From NCBI GenBank assembly GCA_001898825.1, contig MKVK01000052.1, positions 1 through 39,663 of the forward strand: a DNA stretch of 39,663 nt, written 5' to 3'. The notes beneath the pieces were generated by a model that saw nothing but the letters and a program-made list of their open reading frames with translations, was not told the origin of the DNA and made no database searches. Position numbers and translations under genes: made by a program. Source of the DNA: Magnetospirillum sp. 64-120. GTDB lineage: Bacteria > Pseudomonadota > Alphaproteobacteria > Rhodospirillales > Magnetospirillaceae. This document shows positions 23,747 to 31,837 of the stretch, piece by piece; positions within the stretch are counted from its first letter, which is position 1, and every line of letters starts with the position of its first letter.

Positions 23747-24094
23747 TCAGTCCTTCAAATCAGGGAAGATGTGCAGCCCGTCGGCACCCAGCGGCAGCGG
23801 GTGGGCACCCAGGACGGCGTCCACCGGCAGCGCGCCATAAAGATGCGGGAACAGTTGACCGCCACGCGACGGCTCCCACTTCAGCGCCTCGCCCAGGGCG
23901 GCGGCGTCCACTTCCAGCAGCAGCAGGCCATCCTGGCCGGCGCGGTGTTTGGCGGCGCTTTCCTTGACTTGGGCGGCGGTGGAAAAATGGATGAAGCCGT
24001 CAGCCCGGTCCTGGCTTGATCCGGGATAGAGGCCTGTCTCTTGCGCCGCCTGCCATTCCTCGGCGCGGCACATGTGATAGATGGTGGCGGTCAT
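23747..24094 (-). CDS. DUF952 family protein
   Basis: The 115-residue protein matches the DUF952 pattern: a start of the type IYHMCRAEEWQAA, then DGFIHFSTAAQVKESA, a central LLLLEVDAAAL strand, and FPHLYGALPVDAVLG near the end. The function is unknown; the fold is related to ADP-ribosyltransferase-like proteins. The ATG at 24094 is used. It is immediately upstream of pyrD (one base gap), a pairing common in alphaproteobacteria. Confidence 0.85.
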   Translation of the reverse strand: MTATIYHMCRAEEWQAAQETGLYPGSSQDRADGFIHFSTAAQVKESAAKHRAGQDGLLLLEVDAAALGEALKWEPSRGGQLFPHLYGALPVDAVLGAHPLPLGADGLHIFPDLKD

Positions 24095-24124
24095 GATGGG
24101 GCGGACATTAGGCGTAAATGCCGG

Positions 24125-24754
24125 TCAAGGCAACGGCGACGCCCCGATCAGCGGTTCATGCAGCCAGATCAAGGATGCATAGATCGCCAAAGCCAGCAAC
24201 GGCTTCCACCAGCCGATCTCGATAATCATGGAAAATGTCGGGCGGTGGGTCTGCGCCGCCAGTTCGGCCCAGTCGGGACGGGTGCGTCGGCGCTTGGCGT
24301 CCAGCAGCTTGGGGCCGATCATCGCCAGGCCCAGCAAGGGCGCGAAGATCATCCAGGCGGCGACGTCGCCGTTGGGCACCATGTGGGCGGCGGACCACAG
24401 GGCCAGTCCCCACAAGATGGGGTGGCGGGTCAGGCGCAGGATGCCGGGACGCGCCGGGTCGAACCCCTTGGACCCCGGACCGATGGAAAACGGGTTGGGG
24501 CTGGTCATGCCGATGGTCAGCAACAAGGTGGCGGGAAGCATGACGATGGGCGGCACCCAGCGCATCCACGGTTCTTGGGTCCACATCACCACGGCGGGGG
24601 CCAGTTGATAGGCCCGGATGATCCAGGCCAGCAACAGCAGCGAGACGATGGAATAGGCGATGTTGAAGCCGGCCACGCCGCCGGTCAGGGCTTCGGCGCG
24701 GCGGCGGAAGCCAGGGGAATTGGTCAGGCGGTGGCTGACCAGGAAGCAACCCAC
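24125..24754 (-). CDS. NnrU family membrane protein
   Basis: The 209-residue polytopic membrane protein fits the NnrU family: several hydrophobic helices, the RLTRHPILWGLALWSAAHM block shared with isoprenylcysteine methyltransferase-like membrane proteins, and a C-terminal helix pair. NnrU was named from denitrification gene clusters but is widespread; its role is unresolved. The start is uncertain: a GTG at 24754 is the only standard codon near, and hydrophobic in-frame sequence continues upstream to the folD stop at 24778, so translation may begin from a CTG or be coupled to folD. Confidence 0.75.
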   Translation of the reverse strand: MGCFLVSHRLTNSPGFRRRAEALTGGVAGFNIAYSIVSLLLLAWIIRAYQLAPAVVMWTQEPWMRWVPPIVMLPATLLLTIGMTSPNPFSIGPGSKGFDPARPGILRLTRHPILWGLALWSAAHMVPNGDVAAWMIFAPLLGLAMIGPKLLDAKRRRTRPDWAELAAQTHRPTFSMIIEIGWWKPLLALAIYASLIWLHEPLIGASPLP

Positions 24755-24777
24755 CGCCAGACCCAGATGGAGCAGGC

Positions 24778-25677
24778 CTAGTTCCAGGGATGGGCCTCGG
24801 GGATGTCCAGACGGTGCAGGCGGGCCGCCGCCGTCAGGGTGTTGCGCAGCAGACAGGCGATGGTCATCGGGCCGACGCCGCCGGGAACCGGGGTGATGGC
24901 GCCCGCCACCTTGACCGCTTCGTCGAACTTCACGTCGCCCACCAGCTTGGTCTTGCCGTCGGCAAGCGTGATGCGGTTGATGCCGACGTCGATCACCGTG
25001 GCGCCGGGCTTGATCCAGTCGCCGCGCACCATCTCGGCCTTGCCGACGGCGGCGACGACGATGTCGGCGGCGCGCACTTCGGCGGGAAGATCGCGGGTTT
25101 GCGAATGGGCGACGGTCACGGTGCAGCTTTCGCGGATCAAAAGGTGGGCCATGGGCTTGCCGACGATGTTAGAGCGCCCGATGACGATGGCCTTGAGGCC
25201 GGTCAAGGAGCCCAGATGGTCGCGCAGCATCATCATCGAGCCCAAGGGCGTGCACGGGATCATGCCGACGCCGCCCGAGGCCAGCATGCCGACGTTCCAC
25301 GGATGGAAGCCGTCCACGTCCTTGTCGGGGCGGATGGTCTCGATCACCTTTTGGGCGTCGATGTGGCGCGGCAGCGGCAGCTGCACCAGGATGCCGTGCA
25401 CCTCGGGGTCGTCGTTCAGACCTTCGATCAGGTTCAGCAGGTGCTTTTCGGTGGTGTCCACCGGCAGCACGTGCTCGAACGACTTCATGCCGCATTCCAG
25501 GGCGCGCTTGTTCTTGTTGCGCACATAGACCTGGCTGGCCGGGTCCTCGCCCACCAGCACCACCGCCAGACCCGGGGTGACATGGTGGAAGTCGCGGATT
25601 TCGTGAACGCGATTGGTGATCTCGTCGCGCAGATTGGCCGAAAAGGCGTTGCCGTCGATAAGCTTGGCCTGGGTCAT
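24778..25677 (-). CDS. folD: Methylenetetrahydrofolate dehydrogenase/cyclohydrolase FolD
   Basis: The 299-residue enzyme shows the FolD signatures: [14 protein letters not shown] with the catalytic tyrosine/lysine region, [38 protein letters not shown] and [11 protein letters not shown]. It converts 5,10-methylene-THF to 10-formyl-THF in the cytoplasm, feeding purine and initiator tRNA synthesis. The ATG at 25677 overlaps the DUF167 stop (ATGA). It sits in the middle of the leftward yggT-to-FNR run. The presence of formate-dependent purT elsewhere in the window fits an active one-carbon network. Confidence 0.95.
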   Translation of the reverse strand: MTQAKLIDGNAFSANLRDEITNRVHEIRDFHHVTPGLAVVLVGEDPASQVYVRNKNKRALECGMKSFEHVLPVDTTEKHLLNLIEGLNDDPEVHGILVQLPLPRHIDAQKVIETIRPDKDVDGFHPWNVGMLASGGVGMIPCTPLGSMMMLRDHLGSLTGLKAIVIGRSNIVGKPMAHLLIRESCTVTVAHSQTRDLPAEVRAADIVVAAVGKAEMVRGDWIKPGATVIDVGINRITLADGKTKLVGDVKFDEAVKVAGAITPVPGGVGPMTIACLLRNTLTAAARLHRLDIPEAHPWN

Positions 25678-25997
25678 TGTCGTTTCGCCATCCATTGGTC
25701 AAGGCATTGGGCCAGTTCGGCCGTGTCGCCGGATATCAACAAGGTCTTGCGGCGGTCGGTGGCGCCGGCGACGATTTCGAACGTCGACTTGGGCAGGCGC
25801 CATTCCTTGGCCAGCATCTTGATCAGGGCGGCGTTGGCCTTGCCGTCCTCGGGAACCGCGGTGACCGAGGCCTTCAGCACAGTGCCGCCATCGGCTTCGG
25901 GCGCCGGGCCGTCGATCTTGTCCCGTGACGCCTTGGGCGTCAGCCGCACGAACAGCTTGATGCCGCCCGGCGTTGAAACATAAGGGGGCGGGCTCAA
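25674..25997 (-). CDS. DUF167 (YggU) family protein
   Basis: The 107-residue protein fits the YggU/DUF167 family: [15 protein letters not shown] near the start, the central [19 protein letters not shown] and the C-terminal [15 protein letters not shown]. The fold is known but the function is not. Translation appears to start from TTG 25997, which overlaps the yggT stop (TTGA); no in-frame ATG or GTG is better placed. The stop overlaps the folD start, so three genes are coupled end to end. Confidence 0.87.
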   Translation of the reverse strand: MSPPPYVSTPGGIKLFVRLTPKASRDKIDGPAPEADGGTVLKASVTAVPEDGKANAALIKMLAKEWRLPKSTFEIVAGATDRRKTLLISGDTAELAQCLDQWMAKRQ

Positions 25998-26299
25998 AAG
26001 CCCTGCACCGCCAACAACAGCTTACGGACCACCATCTGCAGGAACAAGATGATCAGCCACAAAGCGATGGGCGACAGGTCCACCGGGCCGATGTCGGGCA
26101 GCCAGCGGCGCAACGGCCGCAGCGCCGGTTCAGTCAGCCGCGCCAGCACGTCGCCAATGGTGCGGACCGCGTGGTTGTAGGTGTTGATGACGCCGAACGC
26201 CATCAGCCAGGAAAAGATGACGGTGGCCAGGACCACATACCAATAGAACTCGAGGGCGAAATAAATCACCGTCAGCAATGGTTCCAGGATGATGTCCAT
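25994..26299 (-). CDS. YggT family membrane protein
   Basis: The 101-residue protein has two hydrophobic segments (about 5-32 and 76-98) and the YggT loop YNHAVRTIGDVLARLTEPALR followed by a Pro-rich link (RRWLPDIGPVDLSP). YggT proteins have been linked to osmotic stress tolerance, and in Gram-positives related YlmG acts near division and membrane proteins. It is the first gene of the leftward run that continues with DUF167 and folD. Confidence 0.88.
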   Translation of the reverse strand: MDIILEPLLTVIYFALEFYWYVVLATVIFSWLMAFGVINTYNHAVRTIGDVLARLTEPALRPLRRWLPDIGPVDLSPIALWLIILFLQMVVRKLLLAVQGF

Positions 26300-26351
26300 G
26301 GGGCGCCGGCCCTTATCTGGTTGCGATTGCTGGAAAACTAATCACAGCAGC

Positions 26352-26376
26352 GGCAACGCGCAAGGGCGGCGTTGCC
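26352..26376 (-). terminator. Hairpin downstream of the hemerythrin gene
   Basis: GGCAACGC (26352-26359) pairs with GCGTTGCC (26369-26376) across a nine-base loop. It lies 35 bp after the hemerythrin stop and 53 bp before yggT. No T-tract follows on the minus strand, so termination would be weak or need another factor. Confidence 0.4.
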
Positions 26377-26410
26377 GCCGCCCCTTAGGTGATAATTATG
26401 ACGACGTCGA

Positions 26411-26806
26411 TCAGGCGGCGCGCCAGCCGGCCTTTCGGGCGAATTCGGCGGTGACGAAATCCATGGTGTTGCGATGGTTCATCAGCCATTCCGGCAGGCT
26501 CTTGGCGAAATAAAGGTCTTGCGGGTCGCCGGTTTCCAGCTTGGCGACCACCGCTGCCAGTTCGGCCAGGACGCGTTCGTGTTCGCCCTGATGGCAGCCA
26601 TAGGCGAAAAAGCCGGTGGCCTGCATCATCTGTTCTTCGCGGGCGAAATGGTGGCGGCAATGGTCCAGGAATTCCCGAGCCAGTTCCAGGCGCTGGGGCA
26701 GGGCGGCTTCGGCCAGAGCGTTGATCTGGCGGGCCGCCACGTCGTGGTCGTCATCCATGAAGTCGACGCCGACGTTCAAGCCCTTGTGCCACTCTAGAAC
26801 AGCCAT
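26411..26806 (-). CDS. Bacteriohemerythrin
   Basis: The 131-residue protein has all seven diiron ligands of the hemerythrin fold in the expected spacing: H21, H53 and E57 (HFARE), H72 and H76 (HQGEH), and H111 with D116 (HRNTMD). It is therefore expected to bind O2 reversibly at a non-heme diiron site in the cytoplasm, as storage, sensor or delivery protein. Single-domain bacteriohemerythrins are numerous in magnetospirilla and other microaerophiles. The start ATG at 26806 is used. It is divergent from a secreted DUF1566 protein, with a short palindrome between them. Confidence 0.92.
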   Translation of the reverse strand: MAVLEWHKGLNVGVDFMDDDHDVAARQINALAEAALPQRLELAREFLDHCRHHFAREEQMMQATGFFAYGCHQGEHERVLAELAAVVAKLETGDPQDLYFAKSLPEWLMNHRNTMDFVTAEFARKAGWRAA

Positions 26807-26861
26807 GTCTTCTTATCCTCGTACTGGTCGACTGGCGGTGTCGGGTTGCGGTGCATATACA

Positions 26862-26874
26862 ATGCCTAAGGCAT
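26862..26874. promoter_or_regulatory. Palindrome between hemerythrin and DUF1566 genes
   Basis: ATGCCT and AGGCAT form perfect arms around one central base, inside an AT-rich stretch where GCATATA occurs on both sides. It lies about midway in the divergent intergenic region, a plausible shared operator. The regulator is unknown. Confidence 0.35.
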
Positions 26875-26962
26875 ATAAAGGGGGCAAGAAAATACCCATT
26901 TGAAAAATGCAGGGAAGAGGCGCGTAATTCGCTCAACACAATCGTCCGGGGTGGAGCGTGCC

Positions 26963-28285
26963 ATGAAAACGCGTGTCTTGGCCTGTTGCTTGTTGGCGGC
27001 GGCCCCGGCCCATGCGGCCCAGCTTCCCTATGCGGTGGTCGATACCAACCAGACCCAATGCTATGACGACCAGGGGCGTGCGGGATGTGCTTCTGGTCCG
27101 GCCGGGCAGGACGCGGCTTATGGCGGCCTTGTCCCCACGTATCGGGACAACGGCGACGGCACCGTCAGCGACCTGAACACCGGCCTGATGTGGCAACGCG
27201 ATTTCGACCGGGCCGAATGGCCGCAGGCACCCACCAAGGCGCGGGCGGCGCGGACCGGCGGATACGACGACTGGCGGGTTCCCACCATCAAGGAACTTTA
27301 TTCGCTGATGGATTTTTCCGGGGCGACGGGGCGCGCTTCGCCGTCGCAGACCGGGGCGCCGTCCGACGCCCGGCCTTATGTGAACACCAAGGTGTTCCGC
27401 TTCGAATATCCGTCGGTGGGGCGTTTCATCGATGCGCAGTACATCAGTTCGACCGCCTATCTGGGCACGGTGATGGGGCGCGACCGGGCGTTTTTCGGAG
27501 TCAACTTCGCCGATGGCCGCATCAAGGGCTATCCCCAGGATGGCGGGCCGGGGAAACGGCAATGGTATCTGCGGCTGGTGCGCGGCAATCCTGATTACGG
27601 CAAGAACGATTTCCACGACAACGGCGACGGCACGGTGACGGATCGCGCCACCGCCCTGACCTGGGGCAAGGCCGATTCAGGGCGCGGCATGAACTGGCCC
27701 CAGGCCTTGGCGTGGTGCGAAGGCTTGACCCTGGGTGGGCATGCCGACTGGCGGCTGCCCAATGCCAAGGAACTGCACAGCATCGTCGATTATTCCCGCT
27801 CGCCCGATTCGTCCCATTCGGCGGCCATCGACCCGATTTTCCAGGTCAGCATGATCCGGGACGAGGAAGGCGGTCAGGACTGGCCCTATTTCTGGACATC
27901 GACCAGTCATCTGGACGGCCGCCGACCCGGCGACTTCGCCGTCTATGTCGCCTTTGGCCGGGCCTTGGGCTATCTGGGCGGACAAGGTCAGGGCATGGGG
28001 CCGGGGCCGGGGCCGGGGATGGGCGGCATGGGCGGTCCCCCTGGCCCAGGCATGGGACCGGGCATGGGGATGACCCCCCCTGGCATGGGCATGGGGCCGC
28101 CCCAAGGCATGGGGGGCGGTGGTTACGGCGCGTCCGGCGCCCGGATGACCTTGACCGATGTCCATGGCGCCGGAGCCCAGCGGTCCAGCCCGAAATCGGG
28201 CGACGAAGCGCGGCTGCCGAAAGGGGCCGGCCCGCAAGGCGACGTGCTGCGCATCAACAATTATGTTCGCTGCGTTCGCGGTTAA
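26963..28285 (+). CDS. Secreted protein with two DUF1566 domains and a Met/Gly/Pro-rich insert
   Basis: The 440-residue protein starts with a signal peptide (MKTRVLACCLLAAAPAHAA, cleavage probably after AHA). Two DUF1566 (Lcl C-terminal-like) modules follow, each with the hallmark DNGDGTVxD and later the DWRxPxxKEL motif: about residues 60-215 and 215-435. The second is interrupted at about residues 342-390 by a low-complexity tract made of GMGPGPG, GMGG and GMGMTPPGMGM-type units. DUF1566 occurs in extracellular and fimbria-associated proteins; the biochemical role is unknown. The stop interlocks with that of the convergent pseI gene. Confidence 0.85.
   Translation: MKTRVLACCLLAAAPAHAAQLPYAVVDTNQTQCYDDQGRAGCASGPAGQDAAYGGLVPTYRDNGDGTVSDLNTGLMWQRDFDRAEWPQAPTKARAARTGGYDDWRVPTIKELYSLMDFSGATGRASPSQTGAPSDARPYVNTKVFRFEYPSVGRFIDAQYISSTAYLGTVMGRDRAFFGVNFADGRIKGYPQDGGPGKRQWYLRLVRGNPDYGKNDFHDNGDGTVTDRATALTWGKADSGRGMNWPQALAWCEGLTLGGHADWRLPNAKELHSIVDYSRSPDSSHSAAIDPIFQVSMIRDEEGGQDWPYFWTSTSHLDGRRPGDFAVYVAFGRALGYLGGQGQGMGPGPGPGMGGMGGPPGPGMGPGMGMTPPGMGMGPPQGMGGGGYGASGARMTLTDVHGAGAQRSSPKSGDEARLPKGAGPQGDVLRINNYVRCVRG
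27988..28127 (+). repeat. Met/Gly/Pro-coding low-complexity tract
   Basis: The DNA is built from short units such as GGCATGGGG, GGGCCGGGG and GGCATGGGCATGGGG in frame, giving MGP, MGG and MGM repeats. It lies inside the second DUF1566 domain. The near-perfect DNA repeats suggest recent slippage. Confidence 0.8.
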
Positions 28286-29334
28286 ACCGAGATCGCGTCC
28301 CAGCGGACCGCTTCGCCGCGCTTCACCGGCTTGCTCAGCTTTCGGCCCAGCAATTCGTCCAAGTGCTTGGGGGACAAGCCGAAACCGGGACGGATGCGGC
28401 GGATATGGCTGCTGTCCAACACCGTGCCGGCCGGCAGGTCGGCGACGAAATACAGCGACCGGCGAAACGCCTTGCTGGCATCCTCGGACGATGGCCGCTC
28501 GAACCCGGCCCGGCCCAGGGCGGCCCAGGCGTCGGCTGTGTCGGCGACCAGTCGGCGCAATTCGTCGGGTTCCAGGGAAAAGCTGCTGTCCGGGCCCTTG
28601 TCGGCACGCGACAGGGTGAAGTGCTTTTCGATGGCCGCCGCCCCCAAGGCGGTGGCGGCGATGGCGGCGACATTGCCCATGGTGTGGTCGGACAGGCCGA
28701 CCACCACGTCGAAATGTTCGCGCAACGACACGATCTTGGACAGGTTGGCCGCTTCCATGGGGGCGGGGTACTGGCTGATGCAGTGAAACAGCAAGACACC
28801 GCCGGCGCCGGCATCGCGGGCGGTCTTCACCGCTTCGGCGATTTCCGCTTCGCTGGCCATGCCGGTGGACATCAGCAGTGGTTTGCCGGTGGCGGCGGCG
28901 CAGGCGACCAGCGGCAGGTCGGTCAGCTCGAAGGACGCGATCTTGTAGGCCGGGGCGTCCAGGCCGCGCAGCAGGTCGACGGCGCTTTCGTCGAATGGGC
29001 TGGAAAAGATGTCGATGCCCAAAGACCGGGCCAGGGCGAACAATTCGCCGTGCCATTCGAACGGGGTGTGGGCCTCGGCATAAAGGTCGTAAAGCTTGTA
29101 GCCGTCCCACAACCCGCCCTTGATGACGAAGTCGTCACGGTCGCAGTCGATGGTCATGGTGTCGGCGGTGTAGGTCTGCAATTTCACCGCATGGGCGCCA
29201 GCGGCGGCGGCGGCGCGGATGCTGTCCTTGGCCCGTTCCAACGACCCGTTGTGGTTGGCCGACAATTCGGCGATCACATAAGGCGGATGACCGGGACCGA
29301 TGGTCCGGCCGTTGATGGAAAAAACCGCGGTCAT
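28282..29334 (-). CDS. pseI: Pseudaminic acid synthase
   Basis: The 350-residue protein fits the NeuB/PseI family: ELSANHNGSLERA, the DFVIKGGLWDGYKLYDLY block characteristic of PseI, FSSPFDESAVDLL and AYKIASFELTD in the TIM barrel, and a C-terminal SAF antifreeze-like domain (about 290-350). It condenses PEP with the bacillosamine-derived hexose to give pseudaminic acid, used to glycosylate flagellin or as capsule/LPS sugar. The other pse genes (B, C, F, G, H) are not in the window. The start ATG at 29334 is used. It is convergent with the DUF1566 gene and divergent from purT. Confidence 0.88.
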   Translation of the reverse strand: MTAVFSINGRTIGPGHPPYVIAELSANHNGSLERAKDSIRAAAAAGAHAVKLQTYTADTMTIDCDRDDFVIKGGLWDGYKLYDLYAEAHTPFEWHGELFALARSLGIDIFSSPFDESAVDLLRGLDAPAYKIASFELTDLPLVACAAATGKPLLMSTGMASEAEIAEAVKTARDAGAGGVLLFHCISQYPAPMEAANLSKIVSLREHFDVVVGLSDHTMGNVAAIAATALGAAAIEKHFTLSRADKGPDSSFSLEPDELRRLVADTADAWAALGRAGFERPSSEDASKAFRRSLYFVADLPAGTVLDSSHIRRIRPGFGLSPKHLDELLGRKLSKPVKRGEAVRWDAISV

Positions 29335-29444
29335 GCGTGTGGGTCCCGATCTACCTGCAAGCGTCCGAGTCTAGCGCGGCAATGCTTGCCACATGATGAA
29401 GGCTGCGGCTAAGTATCCTCGAAATTCACTCCAGGAGAACAAGC

Positions 29445-30620
29445 ATGGCCGCCACCGCCAAGATTCTATTGCTGGGTTCGGGCGAATTGGGCCGCGAATT
29501 CGTCATCTCGGCCAAGCGCCTGGGCGCACATGTGGTGGCCTGCGATTCTTACGCCGGGGCGCCGGCCATGCAGGTGGCGGACGAAGCGGAAGTGTTTTCC
29601 ATGCTGGACGGCGCCGCCTTGGGGGCGGCCATCGACAAGCACAAGCCCGACTTCATCGTCCCCGAGGTGGAAGCCATCCGCACCGAAGTGCTGAAGGATT
29701 ACGAGGACAAGGGCATGAACGTGGTGCCGTCGGCGCGCGCCACCATCCAGACCATGAACCGCGACCGCATCCGCGAAGTCGCCGCCGCCGAATTGGGCCT
29801 GTTGACCTCGAAATATCTGTACGCCGAAAGCTTGGCCGAAATGCGTGACGCGGTGGCCAAGGTGGGAGTTCCCTGCGTGGTCAAGCCGGTGATGTCGTCG
29901 TCGGGCAAGGGGCAAAGCACGGTGAAATCGGCCGACGGCGTCGATGCGGCTTGGGATTACGCCGTGGCCGGCATGCGCGGCGACCGCAGCCGGGTCATCG
30001 TCGAGGCCTTCATCGACTTCGATTACGAAATCACCCTGTTGACCATCCGCACCCGCCAGGGCGTGGTGTTCTGCGACCCTATCGGCCATCGCCAGGAACG
30101 CGGCGATTACCAGGAAAGCTGGCAGCCCACCCCGATGACCCCGGCGGCGGTGGCCGAGGCGCAGCGCATGGCCAAGGCGGTGGTGGACAACCTGGGCGGC
30201 TATGGCCTGTTCGGGGTGGAATTCTTCGTCAAGGGCGACAGCGTCATCTTCTCGGAACTGTCGCCGCGCCCGCACGACACCGGCATGGTGACGCTGATTT
30301 CCCAGAACCTGACCGAATTCGACCTGCATGCCCGGGCCATCCTGGGCCTGCCCATTCCGGCTATCGAACAGTTGGGCCCCAGCGCCAGCGCCGTGGTGCT
30401 GGCCGATCGCGACAGCACTGACTTCACCGTCTCGGGGCTGGCCGAGGCCTTGGTTCCCGAAGCCCCCGGCATCGCGCTGGACCTGCGCATATTCAACAAG
30501 CCCACCACCCGGCCCTATCGCCGCATGGGGGTGACCCTGGCCAAGGCGGCGGACGTGGAAACGGCGCGTGACGCGGCGCGCAAGGCGGCGGCCAAGATCA
30601 CGCTGTCGTACAAGGCTTAA
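29445..30620 (+). CDS. purT: Formate-dependent phosphoribosylglycinamide formyltransferase
   Basis: The 391-residue ATP-grasp enzyme has LLLGSGELGREFVISAKRLG at the start, CVVKPVMSSSGKGQSTV in the ATP lid, and GVEFFVKGDSVIFSELSPRP near the metal site, all diagnostic of PurT. It makes formyl-GAR from GAR, formate and ATP in purine synthesis, an alternative to folate-dependent PurN. The ATG at 29445 follows a strong ribosome binding site (CCAGGAGAACAAGC). The stop interlocks with the stop of the convergent LysE exporter gene. Confidence 0.95.
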   Translation: MAATAKILLLGSGELGREFVISAKRLGAHVVACDSYAGAPAMQVADEAEVFSMLDGAALGAAIDKHKPDFIVPEVEAIRTEVLKDYEDKGMNVVPSARATIQTMNRDRIREVAAAELGLLTSKYLYAESLAEMRDAVAKVGVPCVVKPVMSSSGKGQSTVKSADGVDAAWDYAVAGMRGDRSRVIVEAFIDFDYEITLLTIRTRQGVVFCDPIGHRQERGDYQESWQPTPMTPAAVAEAQRMAKAVVDNLGGYGLFGVEFFVKGDSVIFSELSPRPHDTGMVTLISQNLTEFDLHARAILGLPIPAIEQLGPSASAVVLADRDSTDFTVSGLAEALVPEAPGIALDLRIFNKPTTRPYRRMGVTLAKAADVETARDAARKAAAKITLSYKA

Positions 30621-31237
30621 GCCAGCAACAGCCGCAGGGCGAAGCCCAGCATCAGGATGCCGAAGCCGCGATGCATCGCGGTTTCGGCTGCCGGATGGGT
30701 GGTGGAAACCCGCGCCAAGCGGCTTCCGGCGCCGATGATCACGGCGTCGCAAGCCAATCCCACCGCCACCAGGATGCCGCCCAGCAGGGCGAACTGCCCA
30801 CCGACCCCGCCTTGGGCCGGATGGACGAATTGCGGCAGCAGCATGGAACAGAACAGCAGGGCCTTGGGGTTGGACAAATTGGTGAGCAGCCCGCGCAGCC
30901 AGTAACGCCACCACGGGGCCAAGCCTGCCGTTACGGTGGCGTCAACGCCAAGCGAGCCTTTGCCGGCATGGCGCAGCAGGTTCCAACCCAGCCAGGCCAG
31001 ATACACGGCCCCCGCCACCCGGACGGTTTGGAAGGCGGTCTCCGAGGCTTGGACCAGCGCCGCCAACCCCAAGGCCGCCAGGGTCACGTGCACCGCGCGG
31101 GCACAGGCCAGCCCCAGCGCGGCGCTGATCGCCGGGCGGTTGCCGCCGGCGGCGCAGGCTTGCAGCACCAGCACCATGTCGGGACCGGGGATGGCGTAAG
31201 CGGCCAGCAGGGCCAGGATGAAAAGCGTCGTGTCCAT
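30617..31237 (-). CDS. LysE/RhtB family amino-acid exporter
   Basis: The 206-residue membrane protein has about six hydrophobic helices and the LysE signature AYAIPGPDMVLVLQACAAGG near the N-terminus (usual form PGPxxxxxxxxxxxxG), then GLLTNLSNPKALLFCSMLLPQF, the conserved N-P-K motif of the family. Members export amino acids or derivatives such as lysine, homoserine, threonine or leucine. The gene is divergent from an Lrp/AsnC regulator, a pairing that usually means the regulator controls the exporter in response to the amino acid. The substrate cannot be read from sequence. Confidence 0.9.
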   Translation of the reverse strand: MDTTLFILALLAAYAIPGPDMVLVLQACAAGGNRPAISAALGLACARAVHVTLAALGLAALVQASETAFQTVRVAGAVYLAWLGWNLLRHAGKGSLGVDATVTAGLAPWWRYWLRGLLTNLSNPKALLFCSMLLPQFVHPAQGGVGGQFALLGGILVAVGLACDAVIIGAGSRLARVSTTHPAAETAMHRGFGILMLGFALRLLLA

Positions 31238-31285
31238 GACCCCAGGCTAGGCCGCGATGGCGGGGCATGTCCTTGCGAAGATGGT

Positions 31286-31308
31286 TGCCAAAAGTCCGAA
31301 AATTGGCA
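31286..31308. promoter_or_regulatory. Inverted repeat in the LysE/Lrp divergent region
   Basis: TGCCAA (31286-31291) and TTGGCA (31303-31308) are perfect arms across an 11-bp AT-leaning spacer. This is the kind of dyad Lrp/AsnC proteins bind, and it lies between the exporter and the regulator gene starts. Binding by the adjacent regulator is inference. Confidence 0.45.
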
Positions 31309-31350
31309 TCCTGTTGCGGTGTTTGGTCAAAACATGGCAATAAATTGCGC

Positions 31351-31821
31351 ATGAAGCTGGATGACATCGATCGTCGCATCTTGGCGACCCTGCAGCGGGA
31401 CGGCCGAGCCGCCAATGTGGAGGTGGCGGCCCAGGCCGGTCTGTCGCCGTCGCCGTGTCTGCGTCGTGTCCGTCAGTTGGAGGACGCCGGCATCATCAAG
31501 GGTTACCACGCCGAACTCAGCCGCCAGGGGATCGGCCTGGGGTTGACGGTGTTCGTCGGCATCAAGGTGGAACGCCACCACGATGCCACCGCCGCCGCCT
31601 TTCGCGCCGCCATCCTCGCCCGCCCCGAAGTGGTGTCGTGCCATCTGGTGTCCGGCGAATCGGACTTCCTGTTGCAGGTGGTGGTGCCTGATCTGGCCGC
31701 CTATGAAAGGTTTTTGCTGGACGTGTTGCTGAAACTGCCCGGTGTGACCGATATTCGCAGCAACTTCGCCATCCAGACGGTCAAGGACAACGCGCCTTTG
31801 CCGCTGGACCACCTGGTTTGA
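31351..31821 (+). CDS. Lrp/AsnC family transcriptional regulator
   Basis: The 156-residue protein has an N-terminal helix-turn-helix (LDDIDRRILATLQRDGRAAN, then VAAQAGLSPSPCLRRVRQLE, about 1-55) and a C-terminal RAM ligand-binding domain (about 65-145, with VVSCHLVSGESDFLLQVV). Such proteins form octamers and respond to amino acids. Divergent placement from the LysE exporter suggests it controls that gene and itself, with a dyad at 31286-31308 as likely site. The ATG at 31351 is used. An ArsC-like gene follows 16 bp later and may be cotranscribed. Confidence 0.93.
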   Translation: MKLDDIDRRILATLQRDGRAANVEVAAQAGLSPSPCLRRVRQLEDAGIIKGYHAELSRQGIGLGLTVFVGIKVERHHDATAAAFRAAILARPEVVSCHLVSGESDFLLQVVVPDLAAYERFLLDVLLKLPGVTDIRSNFAIQTVKDNAPLPLDHLV

Positions 31822-31837
31822 ACGGACAAGGATTCCC

